43,797 bases of DNA from an uncultured Kiritimatiellota bacterium (GCA_944391085.1 CALXSE010000017.1:1-43797), one strand, 5' to 3'. Shown: positions 7,428 through 16,567, counted from the first letter of the stretch. Notes: generated by a model not told the origin, from the sequence alone. Numbers and translations: made by a program.

Positions 7428-8563
7428 AGCCCCTCCCCACCCTCGCCCCCGAAGAAACCTGCACCGGCTGCGGCGCCTGCGAGCGCGCCTGCCCCATCCT
7501 CCACCCCGGCGCGCCCGACCCCGCGCCCTTCTGCCTGGCCGTGCAAAGCCACGACGACGCGCTCCTCCGCGCCAGCGCCTCCGGCGCGCTCTTCACCGAG
7601 CTCGCCCGCCCCGTCCTCGCCCAGGGCGGCGTCGTCTTCGGCTGCCGCTGGGAGGAGGGCACCCTCACCGCCATCCACGCCGCCGCAGAGGACGAAGCCG
7701 CCCTCGCCCCCATGCGTGGCTCCAAATACGTCCAAAGTGACCCGCGCGACACCTTCCGCGAGGCCCGCGCCGCACTCCGTGCCGGCCGACCCGTCCTCTA
7801 CAGCGGCACGCCCTGCCAAATCGCCGGACTCCGCCGCTTCCTCGGCCGCCACCCCAACCTCCTCGCCGTCGAAATCATCTGCCACGGCGTCCCCAGCCCA
7901 GCCGTCCTCGGCCGCGCCGTCGAAGACCTCGCCCGGGCCGAAGGCGCCCCCCTCACAGGCCTCACCTTCCGCGACAAGACCAAAGGCACCTGGCGCGAGC
8001 CCGCCCTCGCCTGGACGCTCGCCGACGGCCGCCAAGGCAAGGCCACCTTCTACGCCACCGACTACGGGCGCCTCTTCGCCTCCGTCATCGCCAACCGCCC
8101 CGCCTGCTTCCGGTGCGCCGCCAAGGCCGGCGCCAGCGGCGCGGATCTCACCATCGGCGACTTCTGGGGCGTCGAGAACGTCCGCCCCGAGCTCGACGAC
8201 GGCCGCGGGCTCTCCGTCCTCGCCGCCCACACCCAGAAGGGCCGCGACGCCGCCGAGGCCCTCCGCCAACGCGCCGATTGCGTTCCCCTCACCCCAGAGG
8301 AGGCCCTCGCCGGCAACCCGCGCTACTTCACCCCCGCCTCCCTTAACCCCCGCCGCGGCTGGTTCATGGCCCACTTCCGCCGCCACTCCCTCCACCGCGC
8401 CGTCCGCCGCGCCGTCAACGGCCCCTGGCCCATCCGCCTCGCGCGCCGAATCCTTTCCCAAGCCCGCCGCCTGGCCGCGGCCGTGCGTTCCACAATAAAA
8501 ACAACTAGGGGGGGGGCAACAGCTTATGCTAGCCACATGCTGACCCTCCCCGCCCTGGCGTGA
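7424..8563 (+). CDS. Coenzyme F420 hydrogenase/dehydrogenase beta-subunit family Fe-S protein
   Basis: A 379-aa FrhB-like oxidoreductase of the type often found in bacterial polysaccharide loci. A 4Fe-4S motif CTGCGACERACP lies at the N-terminus (about residues 13-24), but the usual second ferredoxin cluster is missing. The conserved core follows: GSKYVQSD, YSGTPCQIAGLRRFL, CHGVPSP, then CFRCAAK with TIGDFWGV. Family members bind flavin and are thought to reduce or modify sugar precursors. Whether this organism makes F420 is unknown. The start overlaps the flippase stop (ATGA). The last 25 codons run over a run of nine G (8509-8517) and a promoter-like TATGCT, so the annotated C-terminus from about residue 355 is less certain and could reflect a frameshift. 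Confidence 0.82.
   Translation: MKPLPTLAPEETCTGCGACERACPILHPGAPDPAPFCLAVQSHDDALLRASASGALFTELARPVLAQGGVVFGCRWEEGTLTAIHAAAEDEAALAPMRGSKYVQSDPRDTFREARAALRAGRPVLYSGTPCQIAGLRRFLGRHPNLLAVEIICHGVPSPAVLGRAVEDLARAEGAPLTGLTFRDKTKGTWREPALAWTLADGRQGKATFYATDYGRLFASVIANRPACFRCAAKAGASGADLTIGDFWGVENVRPELDDGRGLSVLAAHTQKGRDAAEALRQRADCVPLTPEEALAGNPRYFTPASLNPRRGWFMAHFRRHSLHRAVRRAVNGPWPIRLARRILSQARRLAAAVRSTIKTTRGGATAYASHMLTLPALA
8525..8530 (+). promoter_or_regulatory. Possible internal promoter ahead of the nitroreductase-like gene
   Basis: TATGCT lies in a short AT-richer patch following the nine-G run, inside the end of the previous gene. A transcript from it would begin near 8537, at an ATG that opens an eight-codon frame ending at 8563. 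The nitroreductase gene begins 10 bases later with GAGAGG as Shine-Dalgarno. No TGn extension or clear -35 supports it. Confidence 0.3.
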
Positions 8564-8573
8564 GAGGTTCCGC

Positions 8574-9611
8574 ATGAGCCTTCGGCAACTCTGTCAATCC
8601 AACCCCATCCTGATCCATCCCTATCGGCTCGCCCGCGCCGTCAAGCATGTCTTGATGGCCCCCCTCAGGCTCCCCGTCTGCCTGGCCTTCAGCGTCACGC
8701 GGCCCGACCGCGCGCGCCTCCGCCGCGCGGCCTGGGTCCGGCGCAGGCCCTCCCGCGAAAGCGCCCTTGCAGACATCGTCATGAACTACCACGTCCTGGA
8801 AAAAGGCCTGACGATGCCGGCCCGCCGGAAAAACTTCGGCCACGCCGCCATCCTCCAGCTGGCCGCAAAGGCCGGACAGTTCCTGAAAACCTACGGCGAG
8901 GCCCCCCAGGTCCTCCACGCCATCGGCTGCCTCCGCGCCTACGACGCGCTGCACGACCACGCTGACCGCGCCGCCGACCCAACCTTCTGGAGCGCCTTCG
9001 ACGACGCCCTCGCGCGCCTGCCCCAGACGCCCCCGGCCACCCAGCCCCACACCACGCGCGAAGCCTTCTTCGCCGCCAGCCAGGCCCCTTTCGAGGCCTT
9101 CGCCCGCTCCCGCCACACCCTCCGCCATTACGCCGGGCCGCTCCCCATCGAGCGCGTCCGCGCCGCCGTGGCCCTCGCCGTCGACACCGCGCCCTCGGCC
9201 TGCAACCGCCAATTCACCCGCGTCCGCTGCGTCTCAGACCATGCCGTCATCGCCAAGCTCCTGGAGATCCAGGGCGGCAGCCGCGGCTTCGGCCATCTGG
9301 CGGACAAACTCCTTGTCATCACCGCCGACCTCGACGACGCCTTCTCCGGCGGCGAGCGCAACGAGCCCTATGTCGAGGGCGGCATCCTGCTGATGAACCT
9401 CGCCTACGCCCTCCACTGCCACCGAATCGCCCACTGCATCCTCAACTGCTTCTTCGACACGCCGCGCGACAACGCCTTCCGCGCGCTCCTCCCCGGCCTG
9501 CCCCAGACGGAGCTCCTCATCGCGGCGATCGCCTGCGGCGAGGCCCCCGCCGAGTTTGACGTCGCCGCCTCCCCGCGCCGGCCCCTCTCGGAGGTCTACG
9601 CCGAGCTGTGA
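8574..9611 (+). CDS. Nitroreductase-family protein of a polysaccharide locus
   Basis: A 345-aa protein. An N-terminal part of about 170 residues (helical, with basic RLRRAAWVRRRPSRESALADIV) precedes a nitroreductase-fold domain from about residue 180: SRHTLRHYAGPLPIERVRAAVALAVDTAPS has the SRR-S-R and APSACNRQ-type FMN-binding signatures. GGILLMNLAYALHCHRIAHCIL and the AIACGEAP strand follow. Such proteins recur beside FrhB-like proteins and flippases in bacterial exopolysaccharide clusters. They are FMN enzymes, but their substrates have not been settled to my knowledge. The ATG at 8574 has GAGAGG ten bases upstream. It is the last gene of this block, followed by an inverted-repeat terminator. 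Confidence 0.8.
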   Translation: MSLRQLCQSNPILIHPYRLARAVKHVLMAPLRLPVCLAFSVTRPDRARLRRAAWVRRRPSRESALADIVMNYHVLEKGLTMPARRKNFGHAAILQLAAKAGQFLKTYGEAPQVLHAIGCLRAYDALHDHADRAADPTFWSAFDDALARLPQTPPATQPHTTREAFFAASQAPFEAFARSRHTLRHYAGPLPIERVRAAVALAVDTAPSACNRQFTRVRCVSDHAVIAKLLEIQGGSRGFGHLADKLLVITADLDDAFSGGERNEPYVEGGILLMNLAYALHCHRIAHCILNCFFDTPRDNAFRALLPGLPQTELLIAAIACGEAPAEFDVAASPRRPLSEVYAEL

Positions 9612-9620
9612 GGCGCGGAA

Positions 9621-9659
9621 AACGAAGCGGGCCGCCTTTGACAGGCGGCCCGTTTCGTT
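9621..9659. terminator. Bidirectional terminator between converging genes
   Basis: A 17-bp stem (9621-9637 with 9643-9659, one G-T pair) closes a 5-base loop TTGAC. The outer arms AACGAA/TTCGTT are AT-rich, so each strand ends in a short T-rich tract. It lies between the stop of the nitroreductase-like gene (+) and the stop of the membrane-TPR gene (-) and can serve both. Confidence 0.85.
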
Positions 9660-9671
9660 GCCATCCCTGCC

Positions 9672-12600
9672 TCAGAGGGCGTCGATGGCGGCCTGGATGG
9701 CGGCGAGATCGTTGCGGTCAAGGGGCGAGAGCTCGTCGCCGATGGCGTCCTTGACGGTCTCGAGGGCGGCCTGGGCGGCGGCCTTGTCGCGCTTGGCGAT
9801 GGCGATCCAGGCCTCGACGTTGCCGACGCGGGGATCCGGGGTGATGCCGTATTGCTTGGCGAAGTCGAGGGATCGGGCGAGGGCGGTCTGGGCCTCGGCG
9901 GGCTTGCCGTTCCGGGCCAGGGTGAGGGCGTAGGTGGCCCAGGTCTCGTAGCTGTTGGGGGCGAGGGTGATGGCACGCAGGCCGACGGTCTCGGCGCGGT
10001 CGGGCTCGACGCGGGCGAGGGCGTCGGCATAGTTGTTGATGAGCTCGATGCCGGCGCGGTCGCCCTGGAGGTCGTAGGCCTTCTTGAAGTAGAGGCAGGC
10101 CTCGCGCAGGTGGGCGTCCTCCAGGCGCTGGGTGCCGACGACGAAGTTGGCGTAGGGGTTGTCCGGGTCGTCGCGCAGGATGGCGAAGGCGTCGGCCTCG
10201 GCGGCGGCCTTGTCGCCAAGGCGGCGGTCGATGCCGAGGATGAGCTCGAGGAGGCCATGGACGCGGGGGCGGAGGGTGTAGGCGCGCTGGTAATACTCGC
10301 GCGTCGAGAGCCAGAGGTCGCGGGCCTTCGCGGGGAGGCCCTGGGCGGAATCCGCGCCTTCGCTGGCCTTGAGGGCGTCGGCCTGGGCCAGGCGGCCCTG
10401 GAGGATGTGGAGGAAGTAGAGCTGGTCGCCCTTGGCAAGGCGCTTGATGTTCTCGAGGATGAAGCCGCGGGCGTCGTTGTAGTGGCGCAGGGCCTGGGTC
10501 TCGTTGCCGTCGGCGCGGGCGCGGTCGGCGAGCTCGACCTCGATCATGCCGAGCATGGCCCAGCCGTCGATGGAGTCCTGGTTCTCGGCGGTGTAGGCCG
10601 AGACGACGTCCGCCGCGCCGGCCAGGTCGGTGCGGGCCATGAGATAGGCGGCGCGGTCGAGGGCGAGGGTGTCGGCGGGGAGGCCGGCCTTGGCGGCGGC
10701 GGCCTCGACCTGGGCGAACCATTTGCCGGCGTCGTCGATGTTGCCGCGTTGGAGCGAGATGCGCGCGAGGCCGCGGAGGGCGTCGACGTTGTCGGGGTCG
10801 GTGACGAGGACTTCCTGGTAGGCGGCGTAGGAGAGGTCGGTCTTGCCCTGAAGCTCGTAGACGGCGCCGGCGACGGCGTTGATGGCGCCGAGGCGCGGGT
10901 CGCCGGATTGGAGGGAGTCGCGGACGTTGCGCAGGCCGGCGAGGATGGCGCCGGGGGCGGCGGTGGCGGCCCATTCCCAGCCCATCTGGACGAAGAGGTC
11001 GTAGTTGCGGATGTACCCGTGGATGCGGCCGACGGCGTTGAGGTCGTAGCGCGGGGTGTTGGCGCGGCGGACGGTCTGGGCCTTGATGAACTCCTCGAAG
11101 ATGCGGTTCACCTGCGGGAGCTTGTCCTGGATTTGGCCGCGGCGGAGGCAGATGTCGTAGAGGTTCAGCTTGGCCGAGACGTTCTCCGCGTCGGTCTCCG
11201 CGGCGTAGAGGTAGCAGAGGGCGGCGTTGGGCTGGCGGCCTTCGTCGTCGAGCCAGGCGCCAAGGTTGTTGGACATGAAGGCCAGGTGCTTGCGGATGGC
11301 CGTCTGCACGCCGCGCGTGAGATCCCACCACATCAGGAAGGGCTTCTCGAGGGTGGGCGCCCAGCGGGCCTCGAGGGCGCGCTGGCCCTCCTCGGCCTGG
11401 CGGACCGCCTCGTCGCCGGCCTGGGGCGCGTCAGACGGGATGGGCACGTAGAAGGTGCCGGTGGGGAAGGGGCGGTAACCGGCGGAATACCACACGTCGG
11501 CCAGGTCATAGATGCCCGCGAGCTTGGCGGCGTTGGGCTGGGCCACGAAAAAGTCCTGCACAAAGACCAGGAAGTGATAATCCAACAGGTGCGTCAGGCG
11601 CATGCGGTCGACGTCGCCCAGCCTGGGGTCATTCTCGATATGCCGGCGCAGCCGCTCGATGTAGCTGTCCTTCTTGGCGATGGCGTCCATGGCCTTCTGC
11701 ACCTCGCTGCGGCGCGTGGAGGTCTCCTCGTCGGTGCGCTCGGCCAACGCGGGGGTGAAGACGGTCAGCTCCACGCCCTTCTGCTGGGCCACCAACGCCA
11801 AATGCGGGTCAATCCACCCTGAGCGCGCGCCCAGCAGATAGGTGCGCCCCTCCTTCGCCAGCGCGTCCACCGTCTCCGCCGCGAAGCGCGTGGCCATCGC
11901 GCGATCCACCCCCGCGAAACGCACCCCGTGCACCCCCATCGTCACGCCCGCGGCCACCAGGCACAGCGGGAAGAGAAAGATGGCCGCCACCCGGCAGGCC
12001 GAGACGCTCGCGGGCACCCGCCACCGCTCAGACTCCTCGTAAAGGTTCGGGAGCTTGGCAAAGAGCTGCACCCCCCACCCCACGATCAGCATCCCGCAGG
12101 TGACGGCAAAGACCCAATGCGTCGCCACCGGCGCCCCGCCGCGCAGCAGCCAATCACGCCACGGCGTCGGCCCCACCCCCCACAGCATCCCAAAGCTCGC
12201 CGCCGTCAACGCCAGCCCCACGAAGAGCAGGCCCCACGAGCGCGCGTTGTCCAGCATCCGCCGCGCCGTGATCCACGCCAGGAGCGGCAAAAGCCCCGCC
12301 GCCGCCACGTTCAGGATCCACGGCCCCGTGAACCACATGCCGATCGTCGGCAACATCACCCCGCGCAGGGCGGCACGCTCCACCCCCCACAGCGTCAACA
12401 GCGAAAGCCCACCCGTCACCCGCCACGCGTTCAGCGCCAGCAGCACCCCCGCGCCGGCCACCACCCCAACGAACCAATACGGCAGGTTCCGCACGCTCTG
12501 ATCCCACAGCCGCCACTCCATCAGCAGCGCCCGCAGGAAAAACAGCGGCAGGAAGAAAAGCACCCACGGCGACTCCACCGCGCACACCCCCAGCACAAAC

Positions 12601-13193
12601 GCGGACACAAACATCATCCGCCGATGCCCCCCGCCCAGCGCATACGCGTTCTGCAACACCACGCACAACAGCAGCAGCATGAACCCCCACGCGTTCACCG
12701 TCAGCCCCGAGGCCGCATACAGCCCCGGCACCGACGCCACCGCCAGCAGGCACACCACGTTCGCCAGCACCCACGCCCGCCGCTCCGCCTGCCGCGGCAA
12801 CGTCTCCTCCCCCATCGCGTCCACCCCCCAAAAGCGCGCCAGCAGCCACGTCAGCGCCACCAACGCCCCCATGATCCCCGCCCCCAGCAGGTTCAGCGCC
12901 CCCATCGAAGGCGTCTCCCCCAACAACCCCGTCAGCCACCACAAAATCGGGTAGCTCTCCGCGTTCACCAACGTCACCCCAAGGCACTTCATCACCGTCG
13001 GCGAACCCGAGAACGCCGAAAGCGCCACCGTGTTCTCCCCCGGCACCGCGAAATCACCGGACAGCCACGCCCCCACCGCGAACGCAACCACCCCCCAAAA
13101 CAGCGCCGTCAGCCACGACACCGCCCGCATCACACGCCCCGGCCGCTCAGGGAACGGACGCGAGCAAAAGAAATCCAACAGCATTGTCAACAT
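9672..13193 (-). CDS. Large membrane protein with C-terminal TPR repeats
   Basis: An 1173-aa protein in two parts. Residues 1 to about 430 hold roughly ten hydrophobic segments, resembling the multi-spanning GT-C/DUF2723-type membrane domains that sit before TPR repeats in PVC and Bacteroidetes proteins. Residues from about 560 to the end are alpha-helical with many TPR-like units (for example AVAGAVYELQGKTDLSYAAY, NVDALRGLARISLQRGN). It may be an envelope glycosyltransferase-like or assembly protein, but no catalytic motif was recognised. Start: two ATGs nine bases apart (13193 and 13184) follow AGGAG. The first is nine bases from it, so both are possible. Codons end mostly in G in the membrane half and mostly in C in the TPR half. 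It ends at the shared terminator with the opposing gene. Confidence 0.75.
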   Translation of the reverse strand: MLTMLLDFFCSRPFPERPGRVMRAVSWLTALFWGVVAFAVGAWLSGDFAVPGENTVALSAFSGSPTVMKCLGVTLVNAESYPILWWLTGLLGETPSMGALNLLGAGIMGALVALTWLLARFWGVDAMGEETLPRQAERRAWVLANVVCLLAVASVPGLYAASGLTVNAWGFMLLLLCVVLQNAYALGGGHRRMMFVSAFVLGVCAVESPWVLFFLPLFFLRALLMEWRLWDQSVRNLPYWFVGVVAGAGVLLALNAWRVTGGLSLLTLWGVERAALRGVMLPTIGMWFTGPWILNVAAAGLLPLLAWITARRMLDNARSWGLLFVGLALTAASFGMLWGVGPTPWRDWLLRGGAPVATHWVFAVTCGMLIVGWGVQLFAKLPNLYEESERWRVPASVSACRVAAIFLFPLCLVAAGVTMGVHGVRFAGVDRAMATRFAAETVDALAKEGRTYLLGARSGWIDPHLALVAQQKGVELTVFTPALAERTDEETSTRRSEVQKAMDAIAKKDSYIERLRRHIENDPRLGDVDRMRLTHLLDYHFLVFVQDFFVAQPNAAKLAGIYDLADVWYSAGYRPFPTGTFYVPIPSDAPQAGDEAVRQAEEGQRALEARWAPTLEKPFLMWWDLTRGVQTAIRKHLAFMSNNLGAWLDDEGRQPNAALCYLYAAETDAENVSAKLNLYDICLRRGQIQDKLPQVNRIFEEFIKAQTVRRANTPRYDLNAVGRIHGYIRNYDLFVQMGWEWAATAAPGAILAGLRNVRDSLQSGDPRLGAINAVAGAVYELQGKTDLSYAAYQEVLVTDPDNVDALRGLARISLQRGNIDDAGKWFAQVEAAAAKAGLPADTLALDRAAYLMARTDLAGAADVVSAYTAENQDSIDGWAMLGMIEVELADRARADGNETQALRHYNDARGFILENIKRLAKGDQLYFLHILQGRLAQADALKASEGADSAQGLPAKARDLWLSTREYYQRAYTLRPRVHGLLELILGIDRRLGDKAAAEADAFAILRDDPDNPYANFVVGTQRLEDAHLREACLYFKKAYDLQGDRAGIELINNYADALARVEPDRAETVGLRAITLAPNSYETWATYALTLARNGKPAEAQTALARSLDFAKQYGITPDPRVGNVEAWIAIAKRDKAAAQAALETVKDAIGDELSPLDRNDLAAIQAAIDAL

Positions 13194-13224
13194 GGGGGGT
13201 TCTCCTTCTGTCTATGTGCGAAGC

Positions 13225-13233
13225 AGTATAGCA
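13225..13233 (-). promoter_or_regulatory. Extended -10 promoter of the membrane-TPR gene
   Basis: On the minus strand TGCTATACT gives a TGn extension and the hexamer TATACT. The gene starts about 30 bases downstream after an AGGAG ribosome site, so this transcript has a normal short leader. No clear -35 box is seen. Confidence 0.55.
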
Positions 13234-13632
13234 CAACCCCCCCGCCTCTGTCCCCTATTTCACGAAAAAAACGAAAGCCCCGGCAAACCCCGGAAAATCA
13301 GAGAAAGACAGGGAAAGCGCGCCGCCGGCCACACGCATCCCCCCCCTCCGCGTTCATGCGAGCCACGCGTCCGCACGCCCCCGCCGGCACGGGGAAACGA
13401 CCCGGCCACGCCCACCCACGCCTCGCCGAATAAAAGGGCTCCTCTTGCCCCAAGGCCGCAACGCGCGGGACGCGCCGCCGGCCCCGCCGCGGGAGCGGGC
13501 CGCGATGCCGGGAAAGGCCGGCCACGCGGGCCCTGCCCGCCCCATCACGAGGCCCCAAATGGCCGGCGCCACCGGCACGGCCCCCCTGAAGGGGCCCTCA
13601 TCGCCCACGTGGAGCACCGCCCTCATGGGGAC
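13234..13632. other. Non-coding stretch between the TPR gene and rplL
   Basis: About 400 bases of C-rich sequence on the + strand. Short open frames cross it on both strands, but none has a ribosome site, a conserved-looking product or normal codon use. It holds many small GC inverted repeats (for example GGCCGGCGCC near 13561 and GGGGCC near 13591). rpoB, the usual next gene after rplL, is not here. Confidence 0.6.
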
Positions 13633-13661
13633 AAAAAAAGCCCCGACGAGCGGGGCTTTTT
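13633..13661 (-). terminator. Rho-independent terminator of the ribosomal protein operon
   Basis: On the minus strand GCCCCG, loop CTCGT, CGGGGC and a run of seven T form a classic terminator 19 bases after the rplL stop. The stem extends with A-T pairs on both sides (13635-13661). Confidence 0.93.
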
Positions 13662-13679
13662 GGATTGGGTGGAAACCGT

Positions 13680-14045
13680 TTACTTGATTTCGACCTTGGC
13701 GCCGGCCTTCTCAAGGGCTTCCTTGATCTTGGCGGCTTCGTCCTTGTCGACGCCCTGCTTGACGGGCTTGGGAGCGCCTTCGACGAGGTCCTTGGCATCC
13801 TTGAGGCCGAGGCCGGTGATGGTGCGGACTTCCTTGATGACGCCGATCTTGTTGCCGCCGACTTCGGCGAGGATGACGTCGAACTCGGTCTTCTCCTCGG
13901 CAGCGGGGGCGGCGGCGCCGGCGGCGGCCACGGCGACGGGAGCGGCGGCGGAGACGCCCCACTTCTCCTCAAGGGCCTTGACGAGGTCGGCGATCTGCAG
14001 CACGGTCATGCCGGAGAGGGCGTCGATGATTTCTTCCTGGGTCAT
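13680..14045 (-). CDS. rplL: Ribosomal protein bL12 (L7/L12)
   Basis: A 121-aa ribosomal stalk protein that recruits elongation factors. It has the dimerising N-terminal helices ([27 protein letters not shown]), an Ala/Pro-rich hinge at about 35-50 and the factor-binding C-terminal domain with [19 protein letters not shown]. It is full length. GGAAC a few bases upstream serves as a weak ribosome site. It is the last gene of the cluster, directly followed by a strong terminator, so rpoBC is not co-transcribed as in most bacteria. Confidence 0.98.
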   Translation of the reverse strand: MTQEEIIDALSGMTVLQIADLVKALEEKWGVSAAAPVAVAAAGAAAPAAEEKTEFDVILAEVGGNKIGVIKEVRTITGLGLKDAKDLVEGAPKPVKQGVDKDEAAKIKEALEKAGAKVEIK

Positions 14046-14069
14046 TGTCTTGTTCCTTTTGTGTAACCG

Positions 14070-14120
14070 CCCGGGGTCTGGCCCCGGGAGGGGTTTGCCC
14101 TGCGCGGGTGCGCGCGGGGC
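14070..14120 (-). promoter_or_regulatory. Tandem hairpins between rplJ and rplL
   Basis: Two GC-rich hairpins lie in the 93-base rplJ-rplL gap. One is CCCGGGG/CCCCGGG with a 5-base loop (14070-14088). The other is GCCC-GCGCG paired with CGCGC-GGGC (14097-14120). Neither is followed by a T run. They may mark an RNA-processing site or help set the higher output of rplL relative to rplJ, which is inference. Confidence 0.5.
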
Positions 14121-14138
14121 GGTTTTACGACACGGCGC

Positions 14139-14681
14139 TTAGGCCGCAGGGGTGCCGTCGGCGGAGCCTTCGGCGGGAGGGGGGGTGTCGCCTTCCTTGT
14201 CGACCTTGGCCTGGAGGACGCGGGCCATCTTGGAGGCGGGGGCCTGCAGGGTGCCGAGGAGGCGGGCCTGCTGGGCGGCGAGGGAGATGAGCTCAGAGAG
14301 CGTGGTCACCTGGGCCTCGGTGATGACGGAGTCGGCCATGAGGCCGGCCTTGACGGAGGCCTTGTCGTTCTTCTTGACGAAGTCGACGATGGTCTTGGCC
14401 GCGTCGGCGACGTCGCCCTGGCCGGCGATGACGGCGGTGGGGCCGCTGAGGACGCCTTCGGGGAAGGTGACGCCGCGCTCGGCGAAGATCTTGGCGATGA
14501 AGGTGTTCTTGATGACCATCATGCGCGCGCCCTTGGCGGCGAGCTGACGGCGGAGGTCGCCGATCTGGGCGACGGTGAGGCCGCCGAAGTTCAGCAGGAA
14601 GGCAAACTCGTTGCCGTTGAGGAAGTCGGAGACTTCGTTGTAAATGGCGACGACCTCGGGGCGTTTCTTCTGGTTGGACAT
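14139..14681 (-). CDS. rplJ: Ribosomal protein uL10
   Basis: A 180-aa protein that anchors bL12 dimers to the 23S rRNA GTPase centre. The N-terminal domain (VVAIYNEVSDFL, RRQLAAKGARMMVIKNTFIAKI) and the C-terminal helix for bL12 binding (LISLAAQQARLLGTLQAPASKMARVLQAKVD) are both present. A Pro/Ala tail (PPPAEGSADGTPAA) is added at the end. The ribosome site AAGGAG lies inside the last codons of rplA, with only 7 bases between the genes, so there is no room for a classic L10 autoregulatory leader directly upstream. Confidence 0.97.
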   Translation of the reverse strand: MSNQKKRPEVVAIYNEVSDFLNGNEFAFLLNFGGLTVAQIGDLRRQLAAKGARMMVIKNTFIAKIFAERGVTFPEGVLSGPTAVIAGQGDVADAAKTIVDFVKKNDKASVKAGLMADSVITEAQVTTLSELISLAAQQARLLGTLQAPASKMARVLQAKVDKEGDTPPPAEGSADGTPAA

Positions 14682-14688
14682 GGCGAAA

Positions 14689-15372
<684 letters not shown>

Positions 15373-15383
15373 GGGGGTGCTCC

Positions 15384-15809
15384 TCAGTCAACGACGTCCA
15401 CGCCCATCTGGCGGGCGGTGCCCTCGATCATGCGCGCGGCGGCCTCGGGGTCGGAGGCGTTCAGGTCCTCGGCCTTGATCTTGACGATCTCGGCGATCTG
15501 GGCGCGGGTGATCTTGCCGACCTTCTCGGTGTTGGGCTTGCCGGAGCCCTTGGGGAGGTTGGCGTATTTCTTGATGAGGGCCGCGGCGGGCGGGCTCTTG
15601 AGGATGAAGGAGAAGGAGCGGTCCGCGTAAACGGTGATGACGACGGGGATGACCATCCCGCCCTTGTCCTGGGTCTTGGCGTTGAACTCTTTGCAGAACG
15701 CCATGATGTTGACGCCCTGGGAGCCCAGCGCGGGGCCCACGGGCGGGGCGGGATTGGCGGCTCCGGCGGGAATCTGGAGCTTGATCATCCCGGTGACTTT
15801 CTTGGCCAT
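15384..15809 (-). CDS. rplK: Ribosomal protein uL11
   Basis: A 141-aa protein of the GTPase-associated centre. [43 protein letters not shown] is a textbook N-terminal domain with the Pro-rich hinge that contacts release factors and stringent-response factors. The C-terminal RNA-binding domain ends in [18 protein letters not shown] sequence. The 89-base leader to nusG has no obvious terminator. AAAGGACC precedes the ATG. Confidence 0.98.
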   Translation of the reverse strand: MAKKVTGMIKLQIPAGAANPAPPVGPALGSQGVNIMAFCKEFNAKTQDKGGMVIPVVITVYADRSFSFILKSPPAAALIKKYANLPKGSGKPNTEKVGKITRAQIAEIVKIKAEDLNASDPEAAARMIEGTARQMGVDVVD

Positions 15810-15898
15810 GGTGTGGTCCTTTGTCTTATGCCGCGCTCCCGGGATCCTTTCCGGTGCGAACGCACGGCCGTTGACGACGCTCGGCTACGGGCCTGGGC

Positions 15899-16567
15899 TC
15901 AGACGCCCTCGGGGTGCTCGGTGATCCGCTCCACCTGCCAGTATTCGAGCGTGACGGGGGCGCTGCGTCCGAAGATGGAGACGGAGATTTGCAGACGCCC
16001 GCTGTCAGGATCGATGTTTTCGATGGTGCCGTTGAAGTTCATGAAGGGGCCTTCAATGACACGCACGGTCTCTCCGACCTGGAAATTGACCTTGAGCTTG
16101 GGCTTGGCGGCGCGTTCCTCGGCCGAGACGCGGCGGATGAGGTTCGCGGCCTCGGCGTCCGTGATGGGGCGGGGCTTTTGGCCGGTGCCTTTCTTGCAGC
16201 CCGCAAAGCCGGTGACGCCGGGGATGTTGAGGATGAACTCCCAGAGCTCCTGGTTGATGCGCTTGTGGGCCTCGTCGGCATAGAGGCCCATGCGCACGAC
16301 GACGTAGCCGGGGCAGATCCGGCGGGTGACGATCCGCTTCTTGCCGTCCTTGATCTCGGCGACCTTCTCGGTGGGGACGACGACGTCGTAGTCGTTGAGG
16401 GTTTCTTTCTTCGCGTGCCCCTTCTCGTCGACGGGCCCCTCGGCCGGGATGTCGAAGAGCTCGCACAGGCCCGCGCTGCGGGCCTGGGCCACGATTTGAC
16501 GCTGCGCCTTCTGCTCCTGGCCGGTGAGGGTCTGGAGCACGAACCACTGCTTGGGGATGTCTGCCAT
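15899..16567 (-). CDS. nusG: Transcription termination/antitermination factor NusG
   Basis: A 222-aa elongation factor linking RNA polymerase to the ribosome and Rho. The NGN domain is seen in KQWFVLQTLTGQEQKAQRQI and GYVVVRM, and the KOW domain in VGETVRVIEGPFMNFNGTIENID. It is about 40 residues longer than E. coli NusG because of an insertion between about residues 38 and 65 (ending NDYDVVVPTEKV), a pattern seen in several PVC-type proteins. The start at 16567 is chosen at MADIPKQW. An upstream frame to 16642 would cross the secE end without homology. Confidence 0.96.
   Translation of the reverse strand: MADIPKQWFVLQTLTGQEQKAQRQIVAQARSAGLCELFDIPAEGPVDEKGHAKKETLNDYDVVVPTEKVAEIKDGKKRIVTRRICPGYVVVRMGLYADEAHKRINQELWEFILNIPGVTGFAGCKKGTGQKPRPITDAEAANLIRRVSAEERAAKPKLKVNFQVGETVRVIEGPFMNFNGTIENIDPDSGRLQISVSIFGRSAPVTLEYWQVERITEHPEGV

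Noticed and set aside
8537..8563. Annotating the eight-codon frame MLTLPALA as a leader-peptide gene
   Set aside because: It is in frame with the end of the FrhB-like gene and may simply be its C-terminus. The promoter evidence is weak, so it is kept only as an observation.
9852..11822. A 656-codon plus-strand frame inside the membrane-TPR gene
   Set aside because: Its composition is that of an antisense shadow. The minus-strand frame has membrane segments and TPR repeats.
13298..13626. Small open frames in the gap between the TPR gene and rplL
   Set aside because: They lack ribosome sites, are Arg/Pro/Gly-rich on every strand and overlap the terminator, so are best seen as chance frames in GC-rich DNA.
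14682..14688. An L10-type autoregulatory leader upstream of rplJ
   Set aside because: Only 7 bases separate rplA and rplJ and the rplJ ribosome site is inside rplA, leaving no space for the structure.
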